Source: Sphingomonas sp.
GTDB taxonomy: Bacteria; Pseudomonadota; Alphaproteobacteria; Sphingomonadales; Sphingomonadaceae
DNA: 64,000 bases
Direction of reading: 5' to 3'
Assembly: GCF_029239295.1 (NCBI RefSeq)
Contig: NZ_JAQZBC010000006.1
Span: 248,001-312,000, forward strand
Position 1 is the first letter of the stretch; each line of letters begins with the position of its first letter. A program made the translations under genes and the position numbers. Shown here piece after piece: positions 9,424 to 20,574 of this stretch. The notes beneath the pieces are model-generated. The model was given only the letters and a program-made list of their open reading frames with translations. It was not told the DNA's origin and searched no databases.

Positions 9424-9442
9424 AGGGGGCATCCCGCCCCCT
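9424..9442 (-). terminator. Hairpin after hupB, possible terminator or processing site
   Basis: A 7-bp perfect stem (AGGGGGC/GCCCCCT) with a 5-base loop lies 24 bases after the hupB stop and upstream of the tRNA. It has no clear T-run, so intrinsic termination is uncertain. Confidence 0.35.
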
Positions 9443-9465
9443 GTCCAGCCCGCCACCACAACAAT

Positions 9466-9738
9466 TTAGTTCAACGAATCCTTCAGCACCTTTCCTGCCT
9501 TGAACTTTGGCTGGCTGGACGCCTTGATCGTCATTGGCTCACCCGTCCGCGGGTTGCGACCGGTTGACGCCTTGCGCTTGGTTACGGCGAAGGTACCGAA
9601 GCCGACCAGTCGCACCTCGTCCCCCTTCTTGAGCTGCGCGGTGATCGTGTCGAACACAGCCTCGACCGCGCGCACGGCATCGCCCTTTGCGAGTCCCGAC
9701 GCATTCGCCACGGCCGCAATCAACTCCTGCTTGTTCAT
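9466..9738 (-). CDS. hupB: DNA-binding protein HU
   Basis: Histone-like nucleoid protein HU, 90 aa, a dimeric DNA-bending protein. It begins MNKQELIAAVA and contains the HU/IHF signature region GFGTFAVTKRKASTGRNP with the DNA-binding arm RNPRTGEPM, ending KVLKDSLN. The frame is open upstream to 9846, but the extra 36 residues are unlike HU and the ATG at 9738 has a G-rich ribosome binding site 6-8 bases before it. The order lon then hupB on one strand is conserved in many proteobacteria. A lon terminator candidate and a separate promoter candidate in the 158-base gap suggest hupB is also transcribed by itself. Confidence 0.95.
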   Translation of the reverse strand: MNKQELIAAVANASGLAKGDAVRAVEAVFDTITAQLKKGDEVRLVGFGTFAVTKRKASTGRNPRTGEPMTIKASSQPKFKAGKVLKDSLN

Positions 9739-9807
9739 GCACGGACCCCCGTCTGATGTGCGTATTGGTGAAAAATGGATTCGGCCCAGCGATGGGCTGA
9801 TCAAACC

Positions 9808-9836
9808 AGTAAGGCGGCTGCCCCGCGCCCTGTCAA
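9808..9836 (-). promoter_or_regulatory. Candidate sigma-70-type promoter for hupB
   Basis: A perfect -35 hexamer TTGACA (9831-9836, minus strand), 17 bases, then a weak -10-like CTTACT (9808-9813). It would start transcription about 65 bases before the hupB ATG. Confidence 0.4.
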
Positions 9837-9841
9837 ACGAA

Positions 9842-9871
9842 ACCACGGCGGCTGCGACAAACCACCGTGGT
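9842..9871 (-). terminator. Candidate terminator of lon
   Basis: Perfect 7-bp arms ACCACGG (9842-9848) and CCGTGGT (9865-9871) with a 16-base loop. On the minus strand they are followed by the T-rich TTCGTTT. It lies 25 bases after the lon stop. Confidence 0.5.
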
Positions 9872-9896
9872 CCGTGAGGCCATTAATCAGAACGAC

Positions 9897-12293
<2,397 letters not shown>

Positions 12294-12335
12294 GAAAACT
12301 CCGGCGCCGCTTCGAACAGGCGGCGATTTGCAGTG

Positions 12336-12363
12336 TATATGGGGTTGCGCGCTTGTCCATCAA
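12336..12363 (-). promoter_or_regulatory. Candidate heat-shock (sigma-32/RpoH) promoter of lon
   Basis: On the minus strand ATTGATG (TTGATG at 12358-12363) is followed after 13 bases by CCCCATATA (12336-12344). The -10 part fits the RpoH consensus CCCCATnTA exactly; the -35 part fits CTTGAAA in most positions. Transcription would begin roughly 35-40 bases before the lon ATG. Lon is a classical RpoH target. Confidence 0.65.
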
Positions 12364-12416
12364 TCGCCGCGTGTCGCTTGCGGAGCCAATGACCTGCTGG
12401 AACATTCCGTTCCCGC

Positions 12417-14102
12417 ATGATCCCGCTTCTTTTGCTGATCGCCGCTGCGTCCTCGCTTCCAGACAAGGGCCAGCCACCGCTTACCGCACAGACACGGGTC
12501 TCCGGCGGCGCGCGCCCTGCCGAACAGACCGCGGTCAGATTCGACCACGCCGACCTGTCGTTTGAGGTTCTACCGCGCCAGCGGCGTATTCGCGGCGACG
12601 CGCTCCTGACGTTTACCGCGCGGGCACCCCTGACTCGCCTGGTGATTGACCTTGATCGCAATCTTCCAGTGTCGTCCATCGCCATCGATGGGGCACCCCT
12701 GCCACGTCGTGCGTGGAGCAATCCGGAGGGGCAACTGACGATCGCTCTCCCACGTCCGGTCGCCGCTGGAGAGACAGTGAAGGCGCGTATCGCCTATGGC
12801 GGCACGCCGCATGTTGCGCTGAATGCGCCGTGGGACGACGGCATTGTCTGGAGCACGACGCCGGACGGACGACCCTGGGTCGCCACCACGACGCAGGGTT
12901 ATGGGTGCGATCAGTTGTGGCCGTGCCTCGACTTTCCGGCAGGAGAGCCCGCCGCCGTCGACCTCCACATCACCGTGCCGCCGGGGTTGAAGGCGCCGTC
13001 GAACGGACGCCTCACCGGGGTGGACACGCTAAGCGATGGACGGACGCGCTGGAACTGGCGGGCTCGTCAACCGAATACCTATGCTATCGCACTGGCGGCG
13101 GGACCTTTTGAGGAGCTTACCGGGACCTACCGGAGCCGCTACGGCAACGAAATCCCGCTGCATTACTGGTACTTGCCGGGAAAGACGGAGCAGGCAAAGG
13201 CGCTGTTTGCGGAGTTCGCACCCACGCTGGACTTCTTCGAAGAAGTTATCGGCCCCTACCCTTTTTCCGATGAGAAGGTCGGCGTTGTGGAGACGCCGCA
13301 CATGGGCATGGAGCACCAGACCATCAACGCCTATGGCAACAATTACGCCAAGGCGCCGGAAGGGTTCGACTGGCTGTTCCACCATGAATTCGCGCACGAG
13401 TGGTTCGGCAACCAAATGACCGCAGCGAACTGGGATGACTATTGGCTGCACGAGGGGTTCGCGCAGTACATGCAGCCACTTTACGGCCTGTGGCGTGAAG
13501 GCGACGCACGCTATCTCACCATGCTGGAAACGCAGCGTAATCGTATCACCAATAGGGCGCCCATTGTGAAGAACAAGCTGCTGACGGAGGAGGAGGTGTA
13601 CGAGCCCTCTCTCGGAGGCGCGGGAACCGACATCTACTATAAGGGCGCCTTGACGCTGCACACCTTGCGGTGGCTGATCGGTGATCAGGCCTTCTTCTCT
13701 TCGGTGCGTCGTCTCATTTACGGCCGCAAAGACCCGCTTCCTGGAAACTTCCGGCCGCGTTTTGGCTCGACCACGGAGTTCGAGAAGGTCGTAGCGGAAG
13801 AGAGCAACCGCGACCTTCGCTGGTTCTTCGATGCCTACCTTCGCCGCGCCAATCTGCCCGATCTTACGATCAATCGCGATGGCGGAGTTCTGCGCCTCAC
13901 CTGGGCGGCTGGCGGCAGCTTCCCGATGCCGATCGAGATCAAGGTAGGCGACCGGATCGAACGGGTGGCGATGGAGGGAGGGCGCGGGACATTGAGCATT
14001 CCCGATGACCGGCACGTCGTCGTCGACCCGATGGCTCGGGTTCTGCGCCGTTCGGTCGCCGTGGAGCAATATCAGGCATGGCAGGCGAGAGCACGCAAGT
14101 AG
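12417..14102 (+). CDS. Secreted M1-family metalloaminopeptidase
   Basis: Zinc metallopeptidase of family M1, 561 aa. A short signal peptide is predicted (MIPLLLLIAAASS), so it is probably periplasmic. The zinc site is complete: H323-E324-F-A-H327 followed by Glu346 in the second motif LHEGFAQY (HExxH-x18-E). The substrate-binding motif, GAMEN in typical members, reads GMEHQT here, as in some M1 proteins closer to leukotriene A4 hydrolases. The N-terminal beta-saddle domain fills residues 30-230; the C-terminal ARM-like domain of long M1 enzymes is missing, consistent with the short length. It is divergent from lon. No strong ribosome binding site is seen at the ATG. It probably trims external peptides. 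Confidence 0.88.
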   Translation: MIPLLLLIAAASSLPDKGQPPLTAQTRVSGGARPAEQTAVRFDHADLSFEVLPRQRRIRGDALLTFTARAPLTRLVIDLDRNLPVSSIAIDGAPLPRRAWSNPEGQLTIALPRPVAAGETVKARIAYGGTPHVALNAPWDDGIVWSTTPDGRPWVATTTQGYGCDQLWPCLDFPAGEPAAVDLHITVPPGLKAPSNGRLTGVDTLSDGRTRWNWRARQPNTYAIALAAGPFEELTGTYRSRYGNEIPLHYWYLPGKTEQAKALFAEFAPTLDFFEEVIGPYPFSDEKVGVVETPHMGMEHQTINAYGNNYAKAPEGFDWLFHHEFAHEWFGNQMTAANWDDYWLHEGFAQYMQPLYGLWREGDARYLTMLETQRNRITNRAPIVKNKLLTEEEVYEPSLGGAGTDIYYKGALTLHTLRWLIGDQAFFSSVRRLIYGRKDPLPGNFRPRFGSTTEFEKVVAEESNRDLRWFFDAYLRRANLPDLTINRDGGVLRLTWAAGGSFPMPIEIKVGDRIERVAMEGGRGTLSIPDDRHVVVDPMARVLRRSVAVEQYQAWQARARK

Positions 14103-14110
14103 GGCGGCCG

Positions 14111-16003
14111 TTAGCCGAACAAGCGCCGCAAGCTTCTTTCCAACATCACGAACTGCCAGAGCGTCCGGCCATGATCGGATCGGCCGGCGCGGTGCGCCTC
14201 CGCAAGACCCGCCAGCGCAGTGAGATCGAACCAACCGGTGTCCGCCAACGTGCGCGAGCGTGCGAGCGCAGCCGCCTCGCCTGCCAGCGGCCCTCGAAAC
14301 CACGCGCTCACCGGTGTGACGAAGCCCATTTTCGGCCGGTACAATACCTGTTTCGGCAAATAGCGCTCCATCGCCTTTTTCATTAGCCACTTGCCCTCAC
14401 CGCGGCGCAGGCGAAGCGAGGCTGGCAGAGAAGCGGCGAAGGACACGAGCCGGTGGTCGAGCAGCGGTTCCCGCGCCTCCAGGCTAACTGCCATGCTGGT
14501 TCGATCGGTCTTTGCCAGGATGTCACCGGGCAGCCAGATCTTGATGTCCGCATATTGCGCGCGGTCGATCGCATCGCGCGCGGGCGCTGCGTTCATCGCG
14601 GAAACATAGCGGTCCTCTGCCCGATGACCGCCGAGTGCGCGACGCGCCGTATCGGTGAACAAGCGAGTTCGCAGCAGAGGATCGGTTACACCGACCGAGC
14701 GAGCATATCCCTCCCCGCCATCCATCGCGAGCGAGAGCAATGTCGTTTTTGCCCGGAGCGGACGCGGCGCCCAATCCGCCTTCGGATAGGCAGCACCCAC
14801 AGCACCGAAGACGCGGCGGAGCCATGGCGCAGGGAGGAGCGAGCGAACCCGCTCCTCAGCCGCCTGGAACCTATAGCGCCGGTATCCAGCGAAGATCTCG
14901 TCGGCACCATCACCTGACAGGGCGACGGTTACCTTCTCCCGAGCCAGCGCGCATACCTGATAGGTAGCCAGTGCCGAGGCATCGGCAAAGGGTTCGTCAA
15001 ACGCGGCGACGATCCGGTCAATCAGTCCGAAGTCATCCGATCGCACGACCCGTTCGCGATGATCGGTGCGGAACCGATCGGCGACCATCGCGGCATACGC
15101 ACGCTCATCATGCCCCGCCTCGTCAAAGCCGATCGTGCAGGTCTGCACCGCGTGGGGAGAAGCTTCGGCCATCAGCGCTACCACTGCCGAGCTGTCGACG
15201 CCGCCGGACAGGAAGGCACCCAGCGGCACGTCGGCCACAAGGCGTGAGCGAACCGCAGAGCGGAGATGCTCGACCAATTCCTCCTCAAGCGCGCGGGTCG
15301 AACCTCGGCGGCGATCGGCGAAGGACACGTCCCACCATTGCACCGGTGGAGGCACGGGTTTCCCACGCTCCACCAGCAAATAGTGGCCGGCGGGCAACTT
15401 GCTGACGCCCGCAACGATGCAGGCATCGTCGGGCACATAGCCAAAGGCGAGAAAGTCCTCGACCGCGCGCACGTCCGGCACGCGGCGCAGCAACGGATGT
15501 GCGAGCAAGCCCTTCAGTTCCGAGGAAAACGCCAGCGCGCCATCTGCGAGGCGCGCGTAATGAAGTGGCTTCACGCCCAAACGATCGCGCGCCATGAACA
15601 GGCGCTGCGACCGAGCATCATGAAGGACGAAGGCGAACATGCCGTCCAGCCGATCAAGCATAGCCGGGCCCCAGGCCGACCATGCCGCCAGCAGCACCTC
15701 GGTATCGCCAGCGGTCTGGAACACCCAGCCCTTTGCTCCCAACTCGGCGCGCAATTGCTGATAATTGTAGATGCAACCGTTGAAGAGCACCGACAGTGCC
15801 CCGGAGGGGTCATGCATCGGCTGCGGCGATCCCTCGACGTCGATGATCGACAGGCGGCGGTGACCAAATCCGACGCCCGGCGCCGTCCAAACACCCTGGC
15901 CGTCCGGACCGCGCGAAGCCATGGCATCCGTCATCGTGCGGATGCGCGCCGGGTCTACCGGCTTGGGCGTCTCAGGATAAAAGAGTCCCGCCAACCCGCA
16001 CAT
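14111..16003 (-). CDS. XrtA-system amidotransferase (asparagine-synthase-like)
   Basis: Class II glutamine amidotransferase joined to an asparagine-synthetase domain, 630 aa, of the type found in exosortase A exopolysaccharide loci (eps amidotransferase 1 family). Cys2 after Met1 is the glutaminase nucleophile; RGPDG, FNGCIYN and DTEVLLAAW belong to the N-terminal domain (residues 1-200). The ATP-pyrophosphatase loop is LSGGVDSS and the SGDGADEIFAGY motif follows. In these loci the enzyme is thought to amidate a sugar acid or similar precursor rather than aspartate; that is inference. Its ATG overlaps the xrtA stop (TGATG). It is the last gene of the minus-strand polysaccharide operon. Confidence 0.9.
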   Translation of the reverse strand: MCGLAGLFYPETPKPVDPARIRTMTDAMASRGPDGQGVWTAPGVGFGHRRLSIIDVEGSPQPMHDPSGALSVLFNGCIYNYQQLRAELGAKGWVFQTAGDTEVLLAAWSAWGPAMLDRLDGMFAFVLHDARSQRLFMARDRLGVKPLHYARLADGALAFSSELKGLLAHPLLRRVPDVRAVEDFLAFGYVPDDACIVAGVSKLPAGHYLLVERGKPVPPPVQWWDVSFADRRRGSTRALEEELVEHLRSAVRSRLVADVPLGAFLSGGVDSSAVVALMAEASPHAVQTCTIGFDEAGHDERAYAAMVADRFRTDHRERVVRSDDFGLIDRIVAAFDEPFADASALATYQVCALAREKVTVALSGDGADEIFAGYRRYRFQAAEERVRSLLPAPWLRRVFGAVGAAYPKADWAPRPLRAKTTLLSLAMDGGEGYARSVGVTDPLLRTRLFTDTARRALGGHRAEDRYVSAMNAAPARDAIDRAQYADIKIWLPGDILAKTDRTSMAVSLEAREPLLDHRLVSFAASLPASLRLRRGEGKWLMKKAMERYLPKQVLYRPKMGFVTPVSAWFRGPLAGEAAALARSRTLADTGWFDLTALAGLAEAHRAGRSDHGRTLWQFVMLERSLRRLFG

Positions 16004-17532
16004 CAGTGCATCACCGCTGCCGTCGCGTCGTCGATCCGGCCCAGCGAAGCGCGAAACCGCGCGATGGCCGCGGCGGGATCAGACCCCGGGGCTTTCACCG
16101 CTGACAGATGCAGCGCGACCGCGCCCGGCTCACCGCCCAGCAGTCGCGCCTTCAACGTGGCGAATTTGACGATGGCGGGCTGGCTGGTCACGATTCCGCC
16201 GACCCGGTACCATGTCGCCACGACACGCTCCACTGGCTTCCCGTCGCCGGCCGGGGCGGTGATCCGAACGACGGCTGCACCATCGATCGGCGATAGATCC
16301 GCAATCCGCACCCAGCGATCGCCCTCTCGCAAAACGCCAGTGCCGTAGGAGACGATCTCCTTCCCCTCTTCTTGATGAGTGAAGACGGCGACCGCCAGAT
16401 CGACGGCCTTTCCTTGCGGATCCACATAACGGCCAATCACTTGATGATCGGCAGAGGGATAGAAGGGCTGCCAAGGCGCACGCGTATCTAGCGGTGCACG
16501 GGTCCATCCCGGCACGTCGGGCAGGTCGATTGTGGCAGGCAAGGCTTGTGAACGCGCGCCGAGTGCGCTCGCCCAGGCCGGGAACACCGCTGTCGTGGCG
16601 ACGACCAGCAGCGCGGCAAGCGGCGCGGCAAGGACGTGCGAGGACGGGGCCGCGAGGGACTTCGGATCGAAGGCGGGGTCATCCGGCGCGCGATCAAACC
16701 AGCGCCAACCGACTGCCATCACGACGGCCATCACAAGCGCGAAGAAGAGCCAGCCGTAGACGATATGATCAAACCCGGTCGCGGCCTGCAGACCCACCAA
16801 CTGCGCGGCGTAGATCGTGCCGAAGGCGCGTACTCCATTGGCCAACACGGGCAGCACCAGCGAGATTGCGAGGAACACTGCGCGGCGCCGCGGCGATCGG
16901 AAGCAGGTGTTCGCGACGAGTGTCGCGAAGGCCAGCATCGACAGGACGAACTTCGACCCCGAACAAGCCTCGGCAACCTCGAAGTAATAAGGACCGGCGT
17001 GGATCAGGACGCCATCCGCCGCGGCCGGCACCCCGGCGAAATGAAGAAGCGGCATGACGATCCGCACCGTCACTTGCTGCAGCGGCGGTTCGAGCCATTC
17101 GCCAAACGGTATCGCGAAGAAGGCGTAGGCCAGGGGAAACAGCAGGGCACGGGCGACATGTGGGCCCAGGATGGTCACCACCGCGCCCTCCAATGTGATC
17201 AGCAGGCCGAAATGCCGGGCGGCAGCAACGCCCGCGGCCTCACCCACCAGCCATCCCGCGCCTCCCGCAAGGACCAGCGCCAACCCCGGCCACCATGCGG
17301 TGGGGATCAACGGGGCAAGCTCCTGCCGCCGGATCCACACCAACCATGCGACCACCGGCAGGATGAACAGGCAGTGGCCGTAAGTGGTGCTGGTCCACCA
17401 CAGCGTCAGCAGATCGCCGAGGTCGCGGCGGAACAACAGCAGGATTGCCGCTGCGGCAAGCACGAGTATTACCAGCTGCGTGCGCCAGGCGCTTGCCGCG
17501 GGCGTAGCGGAGGGTGACGCGGCAAGGCTCAT
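16003..17532 (-). CDS. xrtA: Exosortase A fused to an EpsI domain
   Basis: Inner-membrane cysteine transpeptidase-like enzyme that processes PEP-CTERM proteins. Residues 18-280 form about eight membrane helices with the invariant triad Cys190 (EACSG), Arg235 (NGVRAF) and His256 (FDHIVYGW). Residues about 330-500 form a periplasmic EpsI-type domain (FYPSADHQVIGRY; ATWYRVGG), often a separate gene but here fused. The length of 509 aa fits the fused form. It overlaps the upstream sugar-transferase gene by ATGA. No PEP-CTERM substrate protein is seen in this window, so the targets must be encoded elsewhere. Confidence 0.93.
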   Translation of the reverse strand: MSLAASPSATPAASAWRTQLVILVLAAAAILLLFRRDLGDLLTLWWTSTTYGHCLFILPVVAWLVWIRRQELAPLIPTAWWPGLALVLAGGAGWLVGEAAGVAAARHFGLLITLEGAVVTILGPHVARALLFPLAYAFFAIPFGEWLEPPLQQVTVRIVMPLLHFAGVPAAADGVLIHAGPYYFEVAEACSGSKFVLSMLAFATLVANTCFRSPRRRAVFLAISLVLPVLANGVRAFGTIYAAQLVGLQAATGFDHIVYGWLFFALVMAVVMAVGWRWFDRAPDDPAFDPKSLAAPSSHVLAAPLAALLVVATTAVFPAWASALGARSQALPATIDLPDVPGWTRAPLDTRAPWQPFYPSADHQVIGRYVDPQGKAVDLAVAVFTHQEEGKEIVSYGTGVLREGDRWVRIADLSPIDGAAVVRITAPAGDGKPVERVVATWYRVGGIVTSQPAIVKFATLKARLLGGEPGAVALHLSAVKAPGSDPAAAIARFRASLGRIDDATAAVMH

Positions 17533-18668
17533 GCTGGTGCCAACCCCATAAGTTCGTCGAGCGGCTTGAGGCGTGCGTCCCAGCCGTAGCGGGCGATCAC
17601 CTGCTGGCGCGCTGCTGCGCCTAGCGAGGCCGCCTGTGCCGGGTCGTCCAACAGGTCACGGATCTTGCTGGCATAGTCCGCTGCCTGCGCGGCGATCTGG
17701 ATGGTGCCAGCGTGGTCAATGCCTTCTGCCGCAGCCGGGCTGGCGATGACCGGGCGGGCCATAGCCATCGCCTCCAGCACCTTGTTCTGGATGCCGCGGG
17801 CAAGGTGCAGCGGCGCAACCACGACATCCGCAGCGGCGAGCCAGGATTGCACGTCGGCGACCTCTCCGGTCACCGTCACCTGCTCCCCGGCGAGCGAGCG
17901 CACCTGCGCCGTCGGCGCGCGCCCGACGATGGCGAAATGCACGTCTGGCAGCAGGGGCGTGACCCTTTGAGCAAACCACGCAACTGCATCCACATTCGGC
18001 CGATAATCCATCTGGCCCGTAAAAACGATCAGCGGGTGTGGTGCGGGTGCGGCTACCGCGTGCGCGGGATCGTAGCGGACCGTGTCGATCCCGTTTTCGA
18101 TCGCGATACTGCCCGGCAGAAGCGCGGCCTCGGGCGCGCTGACGAACAGGCTGGCGGAGACTCGGCTGGCCACGTCTTGCTCGAACGCGTTTAACAGCCT
18201 CGCCTCGCGACGCATCATCCACTTAATGGGGCCACGGGCGTCATCGGCGTAGGCGGCGAACTTGGCCGAGTCGAGATCGACGAAATCCATGATGATGCGC
18301 GAGAAATCACGCGGCAAATACTGCGCCATCTGACTTGAAAAGGCGTAGATCGCATCGATCGGACGACGGCCGAGTAGATCCTCCACGGCCGCGCCGATCC
18401 GCCGATCGGCAAAGGCCGTCAGCGATACGGGGCGGTTGGTGGCCAGTCCCTCCACAGCAGCCCGTGCCTGTGACTTGGAACGCGGCACGAGGATACATTC
18501 GTCCACCAGCGCGCGATGATCAGCCGCGACCTCAGCCCCATCGTCGACAAAGGCGACCAAGTGAACGCGCGCGCGCGCCGCCAGGTAGGACAGTATGTTG
18601 AAACTACGGATGCGGTCACCGCGGTCGGGCGGGAATGGCGCGCGGTGCGCCAGGAACAATATCTCCAC
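17529..18668 (-). CDS. Exosortase-A-associated sugar transferase (GT4-like)
   Basis: Cytoplasmic glycosyltransferase of GT-B fold, 379 aa, matching the PEP-CTERM/XrtA-associated sugar transferase family. The N-terminus reads VEILFLAHRAPFPPDRGDRIR, the typical GT4 donor of this family, and the C-terminal domain carries GQMDYRPNVDAV, APLHLARGIQNKVLEAMAM and PVIAS (the E-x7-E type donor-binding region). The frame is open to 18740, but the GTG at 18668 is chosen because it follows the FemAB stop codon by one base and starts the conserved N-terminus. It presumably adds a sugar to the repeat unit; donor and acceptor are unknown. Confidence 0.88.
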   Translation of the reverse strand: MEILFLAHRAPFPPDRGDRIRSFNILSYLAARARVHLVAFVDDGAEVAADHRALVDECILVPRSKSQARAAVEGLATNRPVSLTAFADRRIGAAVEDLLGRRPIDAIYAFSSQMAQYLPRDFSRIIMDFVDLDSAKFAAYADDARGPIKWMMRREARLLNAFEQDVASRVSASLFVSAPEAALLPGSIAIENGIDTVRYDPAHAVAAPAPHPLIVFTGQMDYRPNVDAVAWFAQRVTPLLPDVHFAIVGRAPTAQVRSLAGEQVTVTGEVADVQSWLAAADVVVAPLHLARGIQNKVLEAMAMARPVIASPAAAEGIDHAGTIQIAAQAADYASKIRDLLDDPAQAASLGAAARQQVIARYGWDARLKPLDELMGLAPA

Positions 18669-18669
18669 C

Positions 18670-19737
18670 CTAACCGAGCCCGCGGCTGATCCAAGGCCCG
18701 ACGAGCGTCGCCACCGGCAGCGGCAGTTTTTTCCAGCCACGTACCATCAGCGCGTATTTCGGGTTGAGCGGATTGATCTCTCGCGCTGCCCCTTGCGACC
18801 ATTTGCCATAGGTAAGCGGCACGCCCTCAAAACCCCAGTTCTTCTTGAACGCAGCAGGGCCGGTTCCCGTCTTCGACCGGCCGAAGTCGAAGCGGGTGCA
18901 GCCGCGTGCGCGCGCGTGCGCCATCAGTTCGAAATACATCCGGTCGTTTGCGCGTAAGCCCCGCGCAGCCGCGGTACCGCCCCCCCAATAGGGATAAACC
19001 GCATCGTTGAAGTAGAGACTGAGCACGCTGGCCACGGCGCGGCCGCCTGCGCGCACGGTCAGGATGTCGCTATCCAGACGGTTCAGGAACTCGGCAAAGA
19101 GGGGCTTGGGGAACACCGGGGTGCCGAGATTGCGCACCGATTCAGCGTAGATCCGGTAATGCTCGTCGGCAAGTTCGCGGCCGCCAGTCACCACCTCAAG
19201 ATCAGTGGCCAGCGACTTGCGCACTTCAGCGCGCTGCTTGCGCGGAATAGCGAGTAACTCGGCTGCGTCATCGCCCGCCAACGGGCGCGAGAAGCCCAGA
19301 TAGCTGGTGTCATCGACCGACCATCCGTCAGGCACCGGACCACCGCGAAACTCGATCGAGGGATAGCCGAGCGCGCGGGCGGCGGCCGCGAGCGGGCGCA
19401 CTCCCTCCCCCAGTACGCCGCCGCCCACGCCGAAACCGGCCGATACCAGCGCCTTGCCGAAGAGAGGTGAGCGCATCTCGCTAAGCGGCAACAGGCCGAC
19501 GATCGCGCCGTTGCGCTCGGCGACCAGGAAACGCCCTCGCTGGCCGCAGCCGCGCTCCACCGCCCGGGTCCATCCGCTGAGATGAAAGGGGGTGGCGGCG
19601 GGGTGCGAGCGGACAAAGCTGTCGATCCGCGCGTCCTCATCGACGGCCTCGCGCACTATGACATCGTTGATCGCTGTAGCGGTCATGACTGTGTCTGCGT
19701 GGTACGCGGTACCGCTACTCACCGCCAAGCTGCTCAC
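18670..19737 (-). CDS. FemAB-like GNAT protein of XrtA system
   Basis: Protein of the FemAB/peptidyltransferase-like GNAT superfamily, 355 aa, as found in exosortase A loci. Two GNAT-like halves are visible: residues 45-180 (FHLSGWTRAVERG; FLVAERNGAIVGLLPL) and 185-330 (RKQRAEVRKSL; YRIYAESVRNLGTPVFPK; MAHARARGCTRFDFGRSK). It probably transfers an aminoacyl or acyl group to a polysaccharide or lipid-linked precursor; the true substrate is not known. The GTG start overlaps the deacetylase stop (GTGA). An internal ATG at residue 18 is an alternative start. Confidence 0.87.
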   Translation of the reverse strand: MSSLAVSSGTAYHADTVMTATAINDVIVREAVDEDARIDSFVRSHPAATPFHLSGWTRAVERGCGQRGRFLVAERNGAIVGLLPLSEMRSPLFGKALVSAGFGVGGGVLGEGVRPLAAAARALGYPSIEFRGGPVPDGWSVDDTSYLGFSRPLAGDDAAELLAIPRKQRAEVRKSLATDLEVVTGGRELADEHYRIYAESVRNLGTPVFPKPLFAEFLNRLDSDILTVRAGGRAVASVLSLYFNDAVYPYWGGGTAAARGLRANDRMYFELMAHARARGCTRFDFGRSKTGTGPAAFKKNWGFEGVPLTYGKWSQGAAREINPLNPKYALMVRGWKKLPLPVATLVGPWISRGLG

Positions 19738-20573
19738 CAGTGCCGCTCCTGCTGCGCAACGGCATCAACCCGTCCCCAGTGATGGCGGCCGAGCAGCGCG
19801 CGCAGCTTTCCTGCCATCGCGCCGAGCCGGCTGTAATGCCGCAGCTTGGATCGCAGCGGGGCATTGGCGACGCGCGGTTGCGCCGGATCAACCTCCCACG
19901 GGTGGAAGTAGAACATGCCAGCATGGCCGGCGCGGTTTGACTGCCGGACGGCGATGTCGGTCAGCGCGGCCGGGAGAAGCCGGAAGAAGCCGCCACCTAC
20001 GGCCATGCGTCGGCGGGCCAGTTCAGCAGTCGATACCGGCAATTCGATCAACGTCGCATCAGCAAGCGGACGCCAAGCGAAGCGTGGGCTGTCACGCCAG
20101 CCATAATGATCATGGGCGACCGGCGCGACGCTGGACGAGTAAGAATAGCCCTCCTCCGCCAGCACACGATGCGCCCAGGGGGTACGCGCGTCGATCGAGA
20201 AACTAGGCGCGCGGTAACCGGAGACCGCGACACCGCCGGCATCCTCCAGCGCCGCCCGCGCTTGAGCCAAGTCGGCGCGAAACTGGTCGGCAGTCATGGT
20301 GAATACGCGCTGATGATCCCAGCCATGGCTGGCGATCTCATGCCCAGCACCAACGATGCGCCGGATGAGCGCCGAGTGGCGGTGCGCAACCCAGCCAAGC
20401 GTGAAAAAGGTCGCCTTGACCCCAGTCTCGCCGAACAGGTCGAGCACCATGCTGGTGTTCGTCGCCACGCGGCTGTCGAGACGATCCCAATCATCCTTGT
20501 CGATCGTGCGTTCGAAGGCGCCGACCTGAAACCATTCCTCCACGTCGACCGACATGCCATTGAGAATCGTCAT
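19734..20573 (-). CDS. XrtA-system polysaccharide deacetylase
   Basis: NodB-type carbohydrate esterase 4, 279 aa, of the exosortase-A-associated branch. The start MTILNGMSVDVEEWFQV is typical of this family, with the catalytic-base region SVDVEEW. The zinc-binding motif is ASHGWDHQRV and the next motif is GYRAPSFSID, with FYFHPWEVDP near the C-terminus. It would remove N-acetyl groups from the polymer or its precursor. The frame is open to 20627, but ATG 20573 lies one base after the ATPase stop codon and gives the family N-terminus. It is coupled to FemAB by a GTGA overlap. Confidence 0.92.
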   Translation of the reverse strand: MTILNGMSVDVEEWFQVGAFERTIDKDDWDRLDSRVATNTSMVLDLFGETGVKATFFTLGWVAHRHSALIRRIVGAGHEIASHGWDHQRVFTMTADQFRADLAQARAALEDAGGVAVSGYRAPSFSIDARTPWAHRVLAEEGYSYSSSVAPVAHDHYGWRDSPRFAWRPLADATLIELPVSTAELARRRMAVGGGFFRLLPAALTDIAVRQSNRAGHAGMFYFHPWEVDPAQPRVANAPLRSKLRHYSRLGAMAGKLRALLGRHHWGRVDAVAQQERHW

Positions 20574-20574
20574 G

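Noticed and set aside
12395..12416. GGAAC-ATTCC-GTTCC element before the M1 gene as an SOS box
   Set aside because: The half-sites are inverted with a 5-base spacer, not direct GTTC-N7-GTTC repeats.
13029..14390. A 453-codon minus-strand frame opposite the M1 peptidase
   Set aside because: Shadow of a gene with an intact HExxH-x18-E site; no domain visible.
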